Assembly: GCF_913773735.1 (NCBI RefSeq)
Contig: NZ_CAJYEB010000001.1
Span: forward strand, 1-64,000
From: an uncultured Massilia sp.
GTDB taxonomy: Bacteria; Pseudomonadota; Gammaproteobacteria; Burkholderiales; Burkholderiaceae_D
Reading direction: 5' to 3'
Length of the DNA: 64,000 bases
Part shown: positions 1 through 12,480 of the stretch, piece after piece
How the letters are laid out: each line of letters starts with the position of its first letter
How positions within the stretch are numbered: position 1 is the first letter of the stretch
Program-made: the position numbers and the translations under genes
The notes under the pieces: generated by a model
Seen by the model: the letters and a program-made list of their open reading frames with translations, nothing else
Database searches by the model: none
What the model was told of the DNA's origin: nothing

Positions 1-126
1 ACCGCGCTCCGCCACCTGCTTGACCGCCGCGATCTTGAATTCCTCTGTGTACCGCTTTCCGCTCATACCTTCTCCTTGTGCCCAACATTATGGCTCAGGA
101 GTGTCTACGGTAGTCGTGGCGATTCA
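1..126 (-). mobile_element. IS3-family insertion sequence end (partial): start of orfA plus terminal inverted repeat
   Basis: Reverse complement of 66..1 reads MSGKRYTEEFKIAAVKQVAERG, typical of an IS3-family OrfA N-terminus; terminal sequence tgtctacggtagtcgtggcgattca ends in CA at about 126, then sequence switches to VgrG coding. Confidence 0.75.
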
Positions 127-2359
127 CTTACGCGAACAGACGGAAGTCATTTTTCGGGACTACGGTACTTATTCTCAATGGGACTGGCGCGTGACGGGCG
201 ACGATCCTTTCATGACCGATGCCTGTCAGTTTGACGAAACCGACTTCAATTACCTGAGCCGCCGCTGGGAGGCGGCAGGCTGGTATTACTGGTACGAACA
301 CGACGCCACTGGGCACAAGCTCATCGTCAGCAGTGATTCCACGCGGGCTCCGGCGCTCGATGGTGGCGCGGAAGTGCGTTTTCATGGCGAAGGTGGCGCT
401 CTGGAAGAGGATGCAATTGATCGCTGGTCGCCAGTGCGACAGACGATGCCCTCCAGCTTTGCTTTGAACGGTTTCAACTTCAAGGATCCACGACCGTCCA
501 GTATCACCATTCCCACCTTGAACCAGCAGGGCAAGGTCCCAGAGATCGAATCCTATGAATACGCCGGCGCTTACGGTTTCAAAAACTTCCAGGATGGCGA
601 TGCTCAGTGTCGAATCAGGATGGAAGAAATCGAAGCCATTGCCAAGCACATCGAGGCGGAAGGTAATAACCGTTTCCTGATGCCGGGCCGCTGGTTTCAA
701 CTGGTCGAGCACTTCAATCACGGTGTTTATGGCCGAAGCAGCGATGCTCGTAAGGACGACTTCGTAATCTTATCGGTCCGCCACATCGCCACCAACAACT
801 ATTTGCAGGAAGAAGATGAGAAAACGCTCTATCGCAATTGGTTGACGTGCACCCGCAAGAATATTCCTTGGAGACCAGGCCGAAACTTCAACAGCACGGA
901 TACCAAAATCCTCGCACCTCAAACTGCCGTTGTCGTCGGCCCCTCTGGTTCGGATAGCATCCATACCGATGAATACGGTCGGATACGGGTGCAATTCCAT
1001 TGGGACCGGGAAGGCGACAACGACGACCGCAGCTCTGCCTGGATACGGGTATCTAGTTCCTGGGCTGGAGCCGAGCTTGGCGCCGCTGCGATTCCAAGAG
1101 TGGGAACTGAAGTCATCGTCCAATGGCTGGGCGGATGCCCCGACCGTCCGATTATCACAGGAGCGGTATTCAATGAGCACAACATGCCGCCGTGGACTGT
1201 GCCAACACAACAGGCGTTGACTGGCTTTCGAAGCCGCGAGTTAACGCCAAATGGCGGCAATGCTCCCGCTGGGCGGAGCAATCACTTGGTCCTCGACGAC
1301 ACTAATGGACAGATCCAGGCGCAGCTCAAGAGCGATCATTTGTACAGCCAGCTCTCGCTCGGGTATATCACACGAATCGAAGATAACCGTGGCCGAAAGG
1401 ATGCACGAGGAGAAGGCTGGGAACTGCGAACCGACGGGCATGGGGTACTGCGCTCGGCAGACGGAATGCTCGTTACTACCGAGCGGCGCGATCGTGGCCA
1501 ATCTCACATTACCGATATGGGGGAGACCCTCCAGCGCTTAGCAGATGCTCACCATCTGCATGAAAGACAAGCTAAGGAGGCTATCGGGCAGGAAGCCCAA
1601 GAATGGGGACATCAGGATGAAGTAGCCGATATTTTGCATAGCCAGAATAAAGCCGTAGCTGGGACCGTAGGACAATTTCCAGAACTGTCTACTCCTCATC
1701 TTGTTCTCGCAAGTGCGGCCGGACTTGTTACCTCAACGGTACAGTCCACTCACCTATCGAGCGAGGAGCAAATCGCTCTCATTGCCAAGAGAGATGTATC
1801 AATTGCCGCTGGCGACAGCCTCTTTGCAAGTGTGACGCAAACCTTGAGATTATTCGTGAGAAACGCAGGGATGAAGTTTCTTGCAGCAGCAGGAAAAATT
1901 TCTGTCGTAGCAAAGCAGGATGATATTGAGCTCATCGCAGCAAAAGTCCTTACACTCATCAGCCAAACGGAGTGGATTGATTTGAAAGGAAAAAAAGGCA
2001 TCCGCCTGCATGGGGCAGGTTCTATGGTGGAAATCAGTGATAAAGTTCAGTTCTTCACTGCATCGCCAACATTATTCCATGGCAACCTTGAAACCTTGGG
2101 GGCATCCCCGCGTCCACATACCCGTGCTGCAACTCATACTACTTCCTCTCCATCACCTTTACCTCACGACAACCAGACATTTGACGAGCAATTTCAACTG
2201 ATTGGATCTGATGGGCACACTCCAATCGTCAATCGTCGATACCGCATTACCGCTGACAACGGACAAACGTGGGAAGGAAGAAGTGACGACCGTGGCTTGA
2301 CGCAGCGTGTTGTTACACGTTCTTCCGCAAAGCTTTCCCTTCTACTGCTTCCAGACTAA
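127..2359 (+). pseudogene. T6SS tip protein VgrG, 5'-truncated by IS insertion; C-terminal extension present
   Basis: From about aa 37 of the 20..2359 ORF: LREQTEVIFRDYGTYSQWDW..., DEYGRIRVQFHWDREGDNDDRSSAWIRVSSSWAG, GGCPDRPIITGAVFNEHNMPPW. The first 36 aa are antisense IS sequence. Confidence 0.85.
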
Positions 2360-2378
2360 CAATCCTTTAGAGGTTCAC

Positions 2379-3305
2379 ATGTCCGAAGTAATTGTCGGTC
2401 AAGCTAATACAAATCTTACCCCTGGCTCAGTCGCTGCGGTAAAAATTGATGACTACATTTGCACTCTCGGTTTAGAGGAAAATGAATTTGGGGACACTCT
2501 TCCAATAATCCCTACTACTGCCCGGACGGAGCGGAATAAGATTCTTTACCACCTCCGCATTAAGGCCACGCTAACCCGTCAAACTGACGGGAGCCCGGTA
2601 CCAAGCTATAAGTTTTCCATTAGATCTAACCGGGCGAGCGATCGAATAGAGTCAAAAGGACAGACAAACGCGCAGGGAGAAGTGACATTCACCTTAGTTA
2701 CGCGAGAACCTGGCGAATTAGAGCTAACAACCCCAACTGTCGGGATTTCACTACTCCCCTTCTCAATCAAACTCCAGCAAGCGTGGTATGAGTCACCCTT
2801 CCTCATCACTGGCTATAACGTTTGCGATGAAAGCGATTTTTCCGGACAGCTAGTTGAGGGAAAAGGTCTCGATGAGAAGCACAAAGATGATTTCCTGTAT
2901 GGTGCCGCAGGGGTGGCCATGCAGGGAACAGGCAAGACCACTCAAGGAAGATACGTTCGACTAAATAACAAGCCCGGGGGTTGGCAAACGAACAAGAAAG
3001 GAAGTCCTGAACGCTTGGCAAATCCGTCTGCAGCAGAATTTGCTTACGCAAGTGGGGTTCATGGGAAGTACGATGATCTCAAAGAAAATTATTCGATTGC
3101 CGTTGACAAGGCCGTGATTCCCAAAAAAGCAAAGGTCGAGATAGACGGACTCGGAGAACGTGTGGCAGATGACTCCGGTGGCGCGATCGACCTATACCAC
3201 ATAGACAATTTTCTTGGCTCAGGTAAGGCAGTAGTGAAAACCTGGCTAAAAGGTGGAATAAACGGGACAAAACGACGGGTAAAATACCTTGGGAACAGCA
3301 AATGA
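2379..3305 (+). CDS. Putative T6SS effector: Ig-like N-terminal region plus C-terminal 3D (MltA-like) domain
   Basis: Directly downstream of vgrG; C-terminus VEIDGLGERVADDSGGAIDLYHIDNFLGSGKAVVKTWL matches the 3D-domain pattern (ID..G....ADxGGAI....ID.F). Confidence 0.65.
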   Translation: MSEVIVGQANTNLTPGSVAAVKIDDYICTLGLEENEFGDTLPIIPTTARTERNKILYHLRIKATLTRQTDGSPVPSYKFSIRSNRASDRIESKGQTNAQGEVTFTLVTREPGELELTTPTVGISLLPFSIKLQQAWYESPFLITGYNVCDESDFSGQLVEGKGLDEKHKDDFLYGAAGVAMQGTGKTTQGRYVRLNNKPGGWQTNKKGSPERLANPSAAEFAYASGVHGKYDDLKENYSIAVDKAVIPKKAKVEIDGLGERVADDSGGAIDLYHIDNFLGSGKAVVKTWLKGGINGTKRRVKYLGNSK

Positions 3306-3787
3306 AAACAACATCTCGATCTTTATGCACTCTAATATTAGTATTGCTGGCCAACTACGCTGAAGCAGAAGAGTTAAAAAAGATTTATTTGGACCAGAAG
3401 AATAATGTTCACATACTGACACAAAAAGGCGAGCATCGACAGCTCACTCATAAGGGCAATGCAAGTACGCCGAAGCTTGCGCCAGACAATGAAACCGTTG
3501 CTTGGCTCAAATTAAACATATGGAGAGCGGAAGGTGATGACAAACCTGGATCCGAAGAGCTCGTCATTTACCGCAATGGAAAATCAGCATCAATAAAGTG
3601 CACACCTTTTATCCGTGATTACTGGTTCTGGCAAAATGGCCGCCAAATCGCAATTGACTGTGGAGGAAGACACTTCGCGGGCCGCGAAATTCTTTACGAC
3701 GCCAGAACCTTGAAAGAACTCGCGAACTTCGACCAAGCCGAAGTCCCATTAGAAAAGCGCCCGGATTGGTCGAACAGTGACGACTAA
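3302..3787 (+). CDS. Secreted hypothetical protein, candidate periplasmic immunity protein
   Basis: 4-nt ATGA overlap with upstream effector; signal peptide MKTTSRSLCTLILVLLANYAEA; beta-propeller-like TolB-type strand repeats. Confidence 0.55.
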   Translation: MKTTSRSLCTLILVLLANYAEAEELKKIYLDQKNNVHILTQKGEHRQLTHKGNASTPKLAPDNETVAWLKLNIWRAEGDDKPGSEELVIYRNGKSASIKCTPFIRDYWFWQNGRQIAIDCGGRHFAGREILYDARTLKELANFDQAEVPLEKRPDWSNSDD

Positions 3788-3856
3788 TCAGCAACCAAGT
3801 GAAATAAATGTCGCTTACTACGATTGCCTCGCAACAAGTGTACAAAGAGGAACGAT

Positions 3857-4111
3857 ATGATCCATGAAGGGCGTCGTGTTATTCGCTTGAACGACAAAAC
3901 CGATCACGGCGGGCAGGTTGTCTTTGTTTCATCGGGGACCGTTGTCCTAGGCATCGAAGCAGCGCTTGCGGACGATATGACCTATTGTCCAAAATGCAAA
4001 GGAAACTTTCCCATCAAACCAGACGGTGCCGGAGCCAAGCATATCGGACGCCCCTATGCATATGATAGTGATCAGACTGCATGTGGTGCGAAACTGATCT
4101 CTTCGCTTTGA
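3857..4111 (+). CDS. PAAR-domain protein
   Basis: VIRLNDKTDHGGQVVFVSSG...ACGAKLISSL, typical PAAR layout. Confidence 0.75.
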   Translation: MIHEGRRVIRLNDKTDHGGQVVFVSSGTVVLGIEAALADDMTYCPKCKGNFPIKPDGAGAKHIGRPYAYDSDQTACGAKLISSL

Positions 4112-4322
4112 TTGTTGCTAGCCTACCTATCGGCGGCATTCCTTGATATAGATCACCGTCATTACGCTGGGCATATGAGACGTGGTCGAGCACAACCTAT
4201 GTGATGCATTGGTGACGTGAAATCGGTCAACTACCGGCCGCTACCCTTGGGTAAGATTGAATGATCAGTTTGGCAAGCGCTGCAAGTCATTGATTAATAA
4301 ATTTTCCCTAACCCGACCCAGC

Positions 4323-4369
4323 GACTTTTAATCCGTTGGTCGCTGGTTCGAGCCCAGCACGGCCTACCA
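4323..4369 (+). repeat. Orphan 3' half of tRNA-Lys (att-like fragment)
   Basis: GACTTTTAATCCGTTGGTCGCTGGTTCGAGCCCAGCACGGCCTACCA identical to the 3' part of tRNA-Lys at 10439 and 11697; no 5' half upstream. Confidence 0.9.
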
Positions 4370-4381
4370 AGATTCAGCGAA

Positions 4382-4414
4382 AACGCCAGCCTTCGGGCTG
4401 GCGTTTTTGTTTTG
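4382..4414 (+). terminator. Intrinsic terminator after tRNA-Lys fragment
   Basis: AACGCCAGCC-TTCG-GGCTGGCGTT followed by TTTGTTTT. Confidence 0.8.
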
Positions 4415-4639
4415 GGCGTCGGCCGACGCTCTCCATTCTCTCCCTCCCCGTGCTGCCATTGCCGTGATCGGCCGGCTGCGACGAGCTTGCCAGCAAGTTG
4501 CGTCAGCTCAAGTTTCACCTGTACACGTCCTTGAATAATTACAAGGTTCTCAACGACAGGGAGCGTTGCGCGCTCGTTCCACAGCGCGATCTACGGCGGG
4601 CGCAACAATCACAGCCACGTCATGGCCTACGATGTGGCG

Positions 4640-6286
4640 ATGGAGAAAACGATGAGCAAACCATGGTGGATCCTCGCGATCACGCTGGGAATTGGGCTGG
4701 TGCTTGGCGGGCGCTGGGTGCTGGCGGCGCGCGAAGCCGATGCGCGCCAGGCGCAAGCCAGGGCCGCGGCATCGAAGGCGAGCGAGCAGCTGGCAGCGGC
4801 ACGTACCGAACAGGGACGACGGGAGTATGTCCTGGAAGTGATCAACCTGGGCGTCACGCTGGACAAATACCGGCAGGGCAAGCTATGGGACGCCCTGCAA
4901 TCCGGCAATCCTTACACGTCGCTGCGCGAGCAGGATCCGAAAAAATACCCTTGGACGAACACGGACAAGCTCGGCATGAGCGGCGGCCGCAGTGGCGCCA
5001 CGCTGGAAAATGGCGCCGCCTATACCGTCCTGGAATGGGGAACGCCGGTCTTCAACGCGAGGCCTCCCGACATGAGCAAATACGCCAACCATCCGCTCAA
5101 ACCGAATATGGGATTTGCTGCGGGGACAGAATCCTCCGGCATGATAGCGAGCCTTTTCGTGGCCGGCCCGGCACGCTTCGCCGAGCGCCCGGACCGCATC
5201 CTCGACGACGTCTTCGACTTCTTCGATGCCAATCCGGACATTCCCTATGTCGTCTTGAACTCGAATGACGGCATGAGCGTGCGAGAGTCCTCTCTCCCTT
5301 CCGGATCGCCACCGCTCGTCAAGGACGGCTACTACGTCCCCGACATGCCCGACGCCTCGGCACTGTTCGTCCTGGCCCGCCGCGAGCGGGTCGATCCGAT
5401 CCGGCCATTCGCCTACGATGATATCGACGACTACCGCACGCCCATGGATGTGCTGAACCGCGACGGCATCGCACGACGCCTTTTCCTGGGCTACCTCGAC
5501 CTGGAACGCTCCGTGCCCCAGCCGGATGAACCCGGTCTGCCGGACCGGCGCAAGGTCACCGTCGCCGAATGGCTGGACTTCGCCGCCAAGTTCAGCGTAC
5601 GCCCGGACATCCGCGGCACCGGCGAAATCAGTTTTCTCGACCGTGAATTCAAGGCCAAGCACCGCCCTCCACGAGACTGGAAGCCCACGCCCTGGTTCCC
5701 CGTCCCATGGAGCAAGAAGCAACTCGGCGAATTCGACCGAATGACCACGCGCGGCTTCGTCCACCGGCCCGTCTTCGTGAAGACCACCGACGAACACGGC
5801 AAGCCATTGTCCCGCCGCGAGGCGCGCCAACAGGCGCTGATGGAAGGGTTGCAGGAAGCGCTGCGCACGCTGCCGGAAGCCGAGCGGGCCAAGGCGCCGG
5901 CACGCGTCATCGTCGCCACCAACAACCAGACCGCGCAGCTGGTTGCGCTCGAAGGCATGCTGCACCAGTATGCCGCGCAGGGTGGCCCCGAGATCGACAG
6001 CGGCAGGCTCGACCAGTTCATCAACATCGACCGGCGCCTCGGCAATACCGGGGCGGCCACGTTGTTCATGGAAATGGCGATCGGCGTGATCGGCAGCTAT
6101 CGCGCCGGCGGACCCAGCCTGGCGATCAACCTGCGCGATCCGCACGAGGCGACCTTCATGTTCATCAGCCCGCCGTCCGACGAACGACGCGAGGCCCAGA
6201 AAAGCCGGGGTGACGTGTTCCGCAGCGTCCGGTCGCCGGCGAGCGACCTGGACAACTATGCCGTACCGACGGCGACACAACCATGA
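4640..6286 (+). CDS. T6SS lipase-adaptor-like protein (Tla3 / DUF2875 family), N-terminal TM segment
   Basis: KYRQGKLWDALQSGNPYTSLREQDPKKYPW...RFAERPDRILDDVFDFFDANPDIPYVVLNSNDG; lies immediately upstream of a PAAR gene. Start ambiguous (4622/4640/4652). Confidence 0.65.
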   Translation: MEKTMSKPWWILAITLGIGLVLGGRWVLAAREADARQAQARAAASKASEQLAAARTEQGRREYVLEVINLGVTLDKYRQGKLWDALQSGNPYTSLREQDPKKYPWTNTDKLGMSGGRSGATLENGAAYTVLEWGTPVFNARPPDMSKYANHPLKPNMGFAAGTESSGMIASLFVAGPARFAERPDRILDDVFDFFDANPDIPYVVLNSNDGMSVRESSLPSGSPPLVKDGYYVPDMPDASALFVLARRERVDPIRPFAYDDIDDYRTPMDVLNRDGIARRLFLGYLDLERSVPQPDEPGLPDRRKVTVAEWLDFAAKFSVRPDIRGTGEISFLDREFKAKHRPPRDWKPTPWFPVPWSKKQLGEFDRMTTRGFVHRPVFVKTTDEHGKPLSRREARQQALMEGLQEALRTLPEAERAKAPARVIVATNNQTAQLVALEGMLHQYAAQGGPEIDSGRLDQFINIDRRLGNTGAATLFMEMAIGVIGSYRAGGPSLAINLRDPHEATFMFISPPSDERREAQKSRGDVFRSVRSPASDLDNYAVPTATQP

Positions 6287-6552
6287 AAAACGTCATCCGG
6301 CTCGGCGATGCCACCTCCCACGGCGGCAAGGTGATCGGCGCCGACGCCACCCATTTCAAGGTCCACGGGATTCCGGTGGCGTGCGTGGGCGATGCGTGCA
6401 GTTGCCCTATGCCGGGTCATGCCGGCTGCACGATCGCGACGGGCTCCGCCCACCACCTGATCGGCGGGAAAAGCATCGCTTTCGACGGCGACAGTCTCAG
6501 TTGCGGAGCAAAGCTGATCTCCAGCTTTCCGCACTTCAGTGCGAACAGATGA
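6283..6552 (+). CDS. PAAR-domain protein
   Basis: IRLGDATSHGGKVIGADATHFKVHGIPVACVGDACSCPMPGHAGCTIATG...CGAKLISSF; overlaps the upstream stop by 4 nt. Confidence 0.9.
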   Translation: MKNVIRLGDATSHGGKVIGADATHFKVHGIPVACVGDACSCPMPGHAGCTIATGSAHHLIGGKSIAFDGDSLSCGAKLISSFPHFSANR

Positions 6553-6567
6553 CACGGAAACGATGGC

Positions 6568-9669
<3,102 letters not shown>

Positions 9670-9988
9670 GAAGGTATGGATGCAATGGGTGCGGCGTCGC
9701 ATGGGTTGCACCGGAGCGCCATTTTTGACGAAAAGTCTACCTATACCACATCAGGAGGCCGCGCATCGTATTGGACATTGCAGATTTTCATCATTTGAAT
9801 CCATTGCGCAGGAATGATACCGATCAGAACCAAAAGTTGCATGGAGTCAATATTAAAATCCGACCGTTGGCTAGACTGGCTTGCGGTGATACGGAACCGC
9901 CGGCGCCCGCGCCGAGTCCAAAAAGCCGGGTAGCCGCCATGTGCCGGCGCCCATCGACGAGCAGGTTTTTCCAACTCCTGGAGCAATC

Positions 9989-10363
9989 ATGAACCGACCG
10001 ATGCGTTATCTTGCCGCCTTCGTCCTGTCCGGCGCCGCCCATGCGGCGCCCGCCACCCCGCCGCTGCACGCCACGGCCCAGCAGATGGCCGACCTCGAGG
10101 GCAGCTACGTCCTCGACAACGGCCAGCGCGCCGACATCGTCGTGCTGGACGGACGGCTGTACATCGCGCTGCCGCGCCAGCGCAAGGAACTCGTGCTGGT
10201 CGCGCCCGGCCAGTTCGCCTCGCGCGACGGCAGGGTGACGGTGCGGCCCCATTCGGATGGCGGCGAAGACCGGATCCTGCTCGGCTACCAGCCGGCCCGC
10301 CAGGCCGGCACGCCGGTGCAGCTGGCGTCGGGCACGCGGCGCGGCCGGGGCGGCGTCGACTGA
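9989..10363 (+). CDS. Hypothetical exported protein
   Basis: Signal peptide MNRPMRYLAAFVLSGAAHA; no family recognised. Confidence 0.6.
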   Translation: MNRPMRYLAAFVLSGAAHAAPATPPLHATAQQMADLEGSYVLDNGQRADIVVLDGRLYIALPRQRKELVLVAPGQFASRDGRVTVRPHSDGGEDRILLGYQPARQAGTPVQLASGTRRGRGGVD

Positions 10364-10438
10364 CCGCGGAAAATTGCACGCGATCGCAATAAAGTACTTG
10401 GCAGGACGCGCCGACCCGCTATAATGCACGCCTTCTCA

Positions 10439-10514
10439 GGGTCGTTAGCTCAGTTGGTAGAGCAGCGGACTTTTAATCCGTTGGTCGCTGGTTCGAGCCC
10501 AGCACGGCCTACCA
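10439..10514 (+). tRNA. tRNA-Lys (TTT)
   Basis: GGGTCGTTAGCTCAGTTGGTAGAGCAGCGGACTTTTAATCCGTTGGTCGCTGGTTCGAGCCCAGCACGGCCTACCA; cloverleaf and encoded CCA. Confidence 0.97.
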
Positions 10515-10578
10515 AGATTCAGCGACAACGCCAGCCTCCGGGCTGGCGTTGTCGTTTCCGTCTCCCCTGCCGCCGTCC

Positions 10579-11541
10579 TTAACCGGCATCCACCATCACG
10601 CAGTTGCGCCCGCCCTTCTTGGCCGCATACAGCGCCTTGTCCGCCGCCGCGACCAACAGCGCCGCCTCGTGCAGGCGCTGCGGCTCGAACGCCGCCACGC
10701 CGATGCTGAGCGTGACCATCGGCCAGTGCGCCGCCGGCGCGTGCGCCAGTTGCAACGCCGCCACGTGCTCGCGGATCGCGTTGGCGTGCACGCGCGCCTG
10801 CTCCAGCGTGGTGTCCGGCAGGATCGCCGCGAATTCCTCGCCGCCGTAGCGCGCCGCCACGTCGGCCGGGCGCTTCAGCTTCGCGGCCAGCGCCCTGGCC
10901 ACCGTCGCCAGGCAGGCGTCGCCCTGCTGGTGGCCGAAATGGTCGTTGTAGGCCTTGAAGGAATCGATGTCGATCAGCAGCAGCGCCAGGTTGCCCTGCG
11001 CGCGCTGGGCGCGGCGCAGTTCGCGGTCGAGGGCGACGTCGAAGTAGCGGCGGTTGGCGATGCCGGTCAGGCCGTCCACGTAGGAACGCGCGCGCAGCGA
11101 TTCGGCATGGTCGAGCAGGCGCTTTTCGCGCTCCACCGTGCCGCTGACGTCGCGGATCTCGATCAGGCAGTGGCGCTCGCCATCCTCGTCGAACGGGGTG
11201 ACGGTGATGGCCTGGTCGATGCGCGGGCCGTCGAAGCTGCCGGCCTCGCGCAGCGGGAACGGCGTGCGGCTCTCGGCCGGCGGGATGGGGCCGCCCGCCC
11301 CGCCCGCGAACGCATCCAGCACGGCGGCCTCGACGCGCGAGCCGCGCAGTTCGGGAAACACGTCGAACAGCGAATGCCCGCGCACGCGGGCGGCGGCGCG
11401 GCCGCAGCGGGGCACCATCCAGCCGTTCCACAGGACGATGCGGTGGGCACTGTCGAGCACGACGATACCGCCCTGCACGAGCTGGAGGACGCGCTCGGAC
11501 AGGCCGGCACGGGAGGTGGAGTCGGTGAGGGACACGGGCAT
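10579..11541 (-). CDS. PAS-GGDEF diguanylate cyclase
   Basis: DGLTGIANRRYFD...ARYGGEEFAAILPDT...ADKALYAAKKGGRN. Confidence 0.9.
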   Translation of the reverse strand: MPVSLTDSTSRAGLSERVLQLVQGGIVVLDSAHRIVLWNGWMVPRCGRAAARVRGHSLFDVFPELRGSRVEAAVLDAFAGGAGGPIPPAESRTPFPLREAGSFDGPRIDQAITVTPFDEDGERHCLIEIRDVSGTVEREKRLLDHAESLRARSYVDGLTGIANRRYFDVALDRELRRAQRAQGNLALLLIDIDSFKAYNDHFGHQQGDACLATVARALAAKLKRPADVAARYGGEEFAAILPDTTLEQARVHANAIREHVAALQLAHAPAAHWPMVTLSIGVAAFEPQRLHEAALLVAAADKALYAAKKGGRNCVMVDAG

Positions 11542-11696
11542 GGTTTGATATCTTGCGATCAACTGATCATACCGGAAATCCACCATGCTGCGGCCAGCCC
11601 GGCCATGCAACAATTGCTGCATCCAACAAACAATTGTTGTTAATTTCACGCAGGCACTTGGCCGGGCGGCGGCGAGCGGCTATAATGCCGTCCGTC

Positions 11697-11772
11697 GGGT
11701 CGTTAGCTCAGTTGGTAGAGCAGCGGACTTTTAATCCGTTGGTCGCTGGTTCGAGCCCAGCACGGCCTACCA
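11697..11772 (+). tRNA. tRNA-Lys (TTT), identical to the 10439 copy
   Basis: Same 76-nt sequence including CCA. Confidence 0.97.
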
Positions 11773-11791
11773 TGAATTTGCAGTGCCGAAG

Positions 11792-11823
11792 AAGGCGTCA
11801 TGAGCGATCATGACGCCTTTTTT
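11792..11823 (+). terminator. Intrinsic terminator after tRNA-Lys
   Basis: AAGGCGTCATGA-GCGA-TCATGACGCCTT followed by T tract. Confidence 0.85.
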
Positions 11824-11878
11824 CGTTGCCCGGCATATTCGTCAGCCACGGGCACGCGCCATTGCACCGCCTTCTCGT

Positions 11879-12478
11879 TCAGCCGGACAGCCCCGGGCCG
11901 GCCGTGTCGAAGCCCACCAGCCCGCGCTGGGCCGCCACCACCACCGCCTGCGTGCGCGCATTGGCGCCGAGCTTGCCCATCAGGCTGCGGACATGCCACT
12001 TCACGGTGCCGACCTCGATGCCCAGGTCGCGCGCGATGCGCTTGTTGCACAGGCCCCTGGCCAGCAGGTGCAGCACGTCGCTCTCGCGGCCGGTCAGGCG
12101 CTGGGCCGGCAGGCCGAGGCGCGCGGCCGCGACGGGACACAGGTGGCGCGCTCCCGCCAGCAGCTGGCGCACCGCTTCGCGCAGCTGCGCCGCGCCGGTG
12201 TCGGCCAGCAAATAGCCGGCCACGCCGCATTCCAGCGCGCGCCGCACGTCCCATTCCTTGTCGCGGCCGGTCACGACCAGCACCGGCCTGGCCGCGCCGG
12301 CGCGCGCCAGCGCAATGCCCGCCGCGTAGTCGGCGACGACGATGTCCGCCCGTGCCAGCACGTCCGGCCGCTCGTCATGCGTCGTGACCTGCCACCGGTC
12401 CGAGCGCAGCAGGGCCGCGAGGCCGGCGCGCACCACCGGCCGGGCGTGCACGACGTGGATGGCGGCGCCGTCTTCCAT
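11879..12478 (-). CDS. LuxR-family (NarL-type) DNA-binding response regulator
   Basis: C-terminal LTGRESDVLHLLARGLCNKRIARDLGIEVGTVKWHVRSLMGKLGANARTQ. Confidence 0.85.
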   Translation of the reverse strand: MEDGAAIHVVHARPVVRAGLAALLRSDRWQVTTHDERPDVLARADIVVADYAAGIALARAGAARPVLVVTGRDKEWDVRRALECGVAGYLLADTGAAQLREAVRQLLAGARHLCPVAAARLGLPAQRLTGRESDVLHLLARGLCNKRIARDLGIEVGTVKWHVRSLMGKLGANARTQAVVVAAQRGLVGFDTAGPGLSG

Positions 12479-12480
12479 CG

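Noticed and set aside
9840-9988. Structured 5' region resembling part of a c-di-GMP-I riboswitch (acggaaccg ... aaaaagccgggtagccg)
   Set aside because: Lacks the invariant GEMM core (ACGCAAAGCC) and convincing paired stems; Infernal against Rfam would decide.
9771-9992. Small ORF MDIADFHHLNPL...
   Set aside because: No RBS, compositionally unlike a gene, overlaps likely 5'UTR of 9989..10363.
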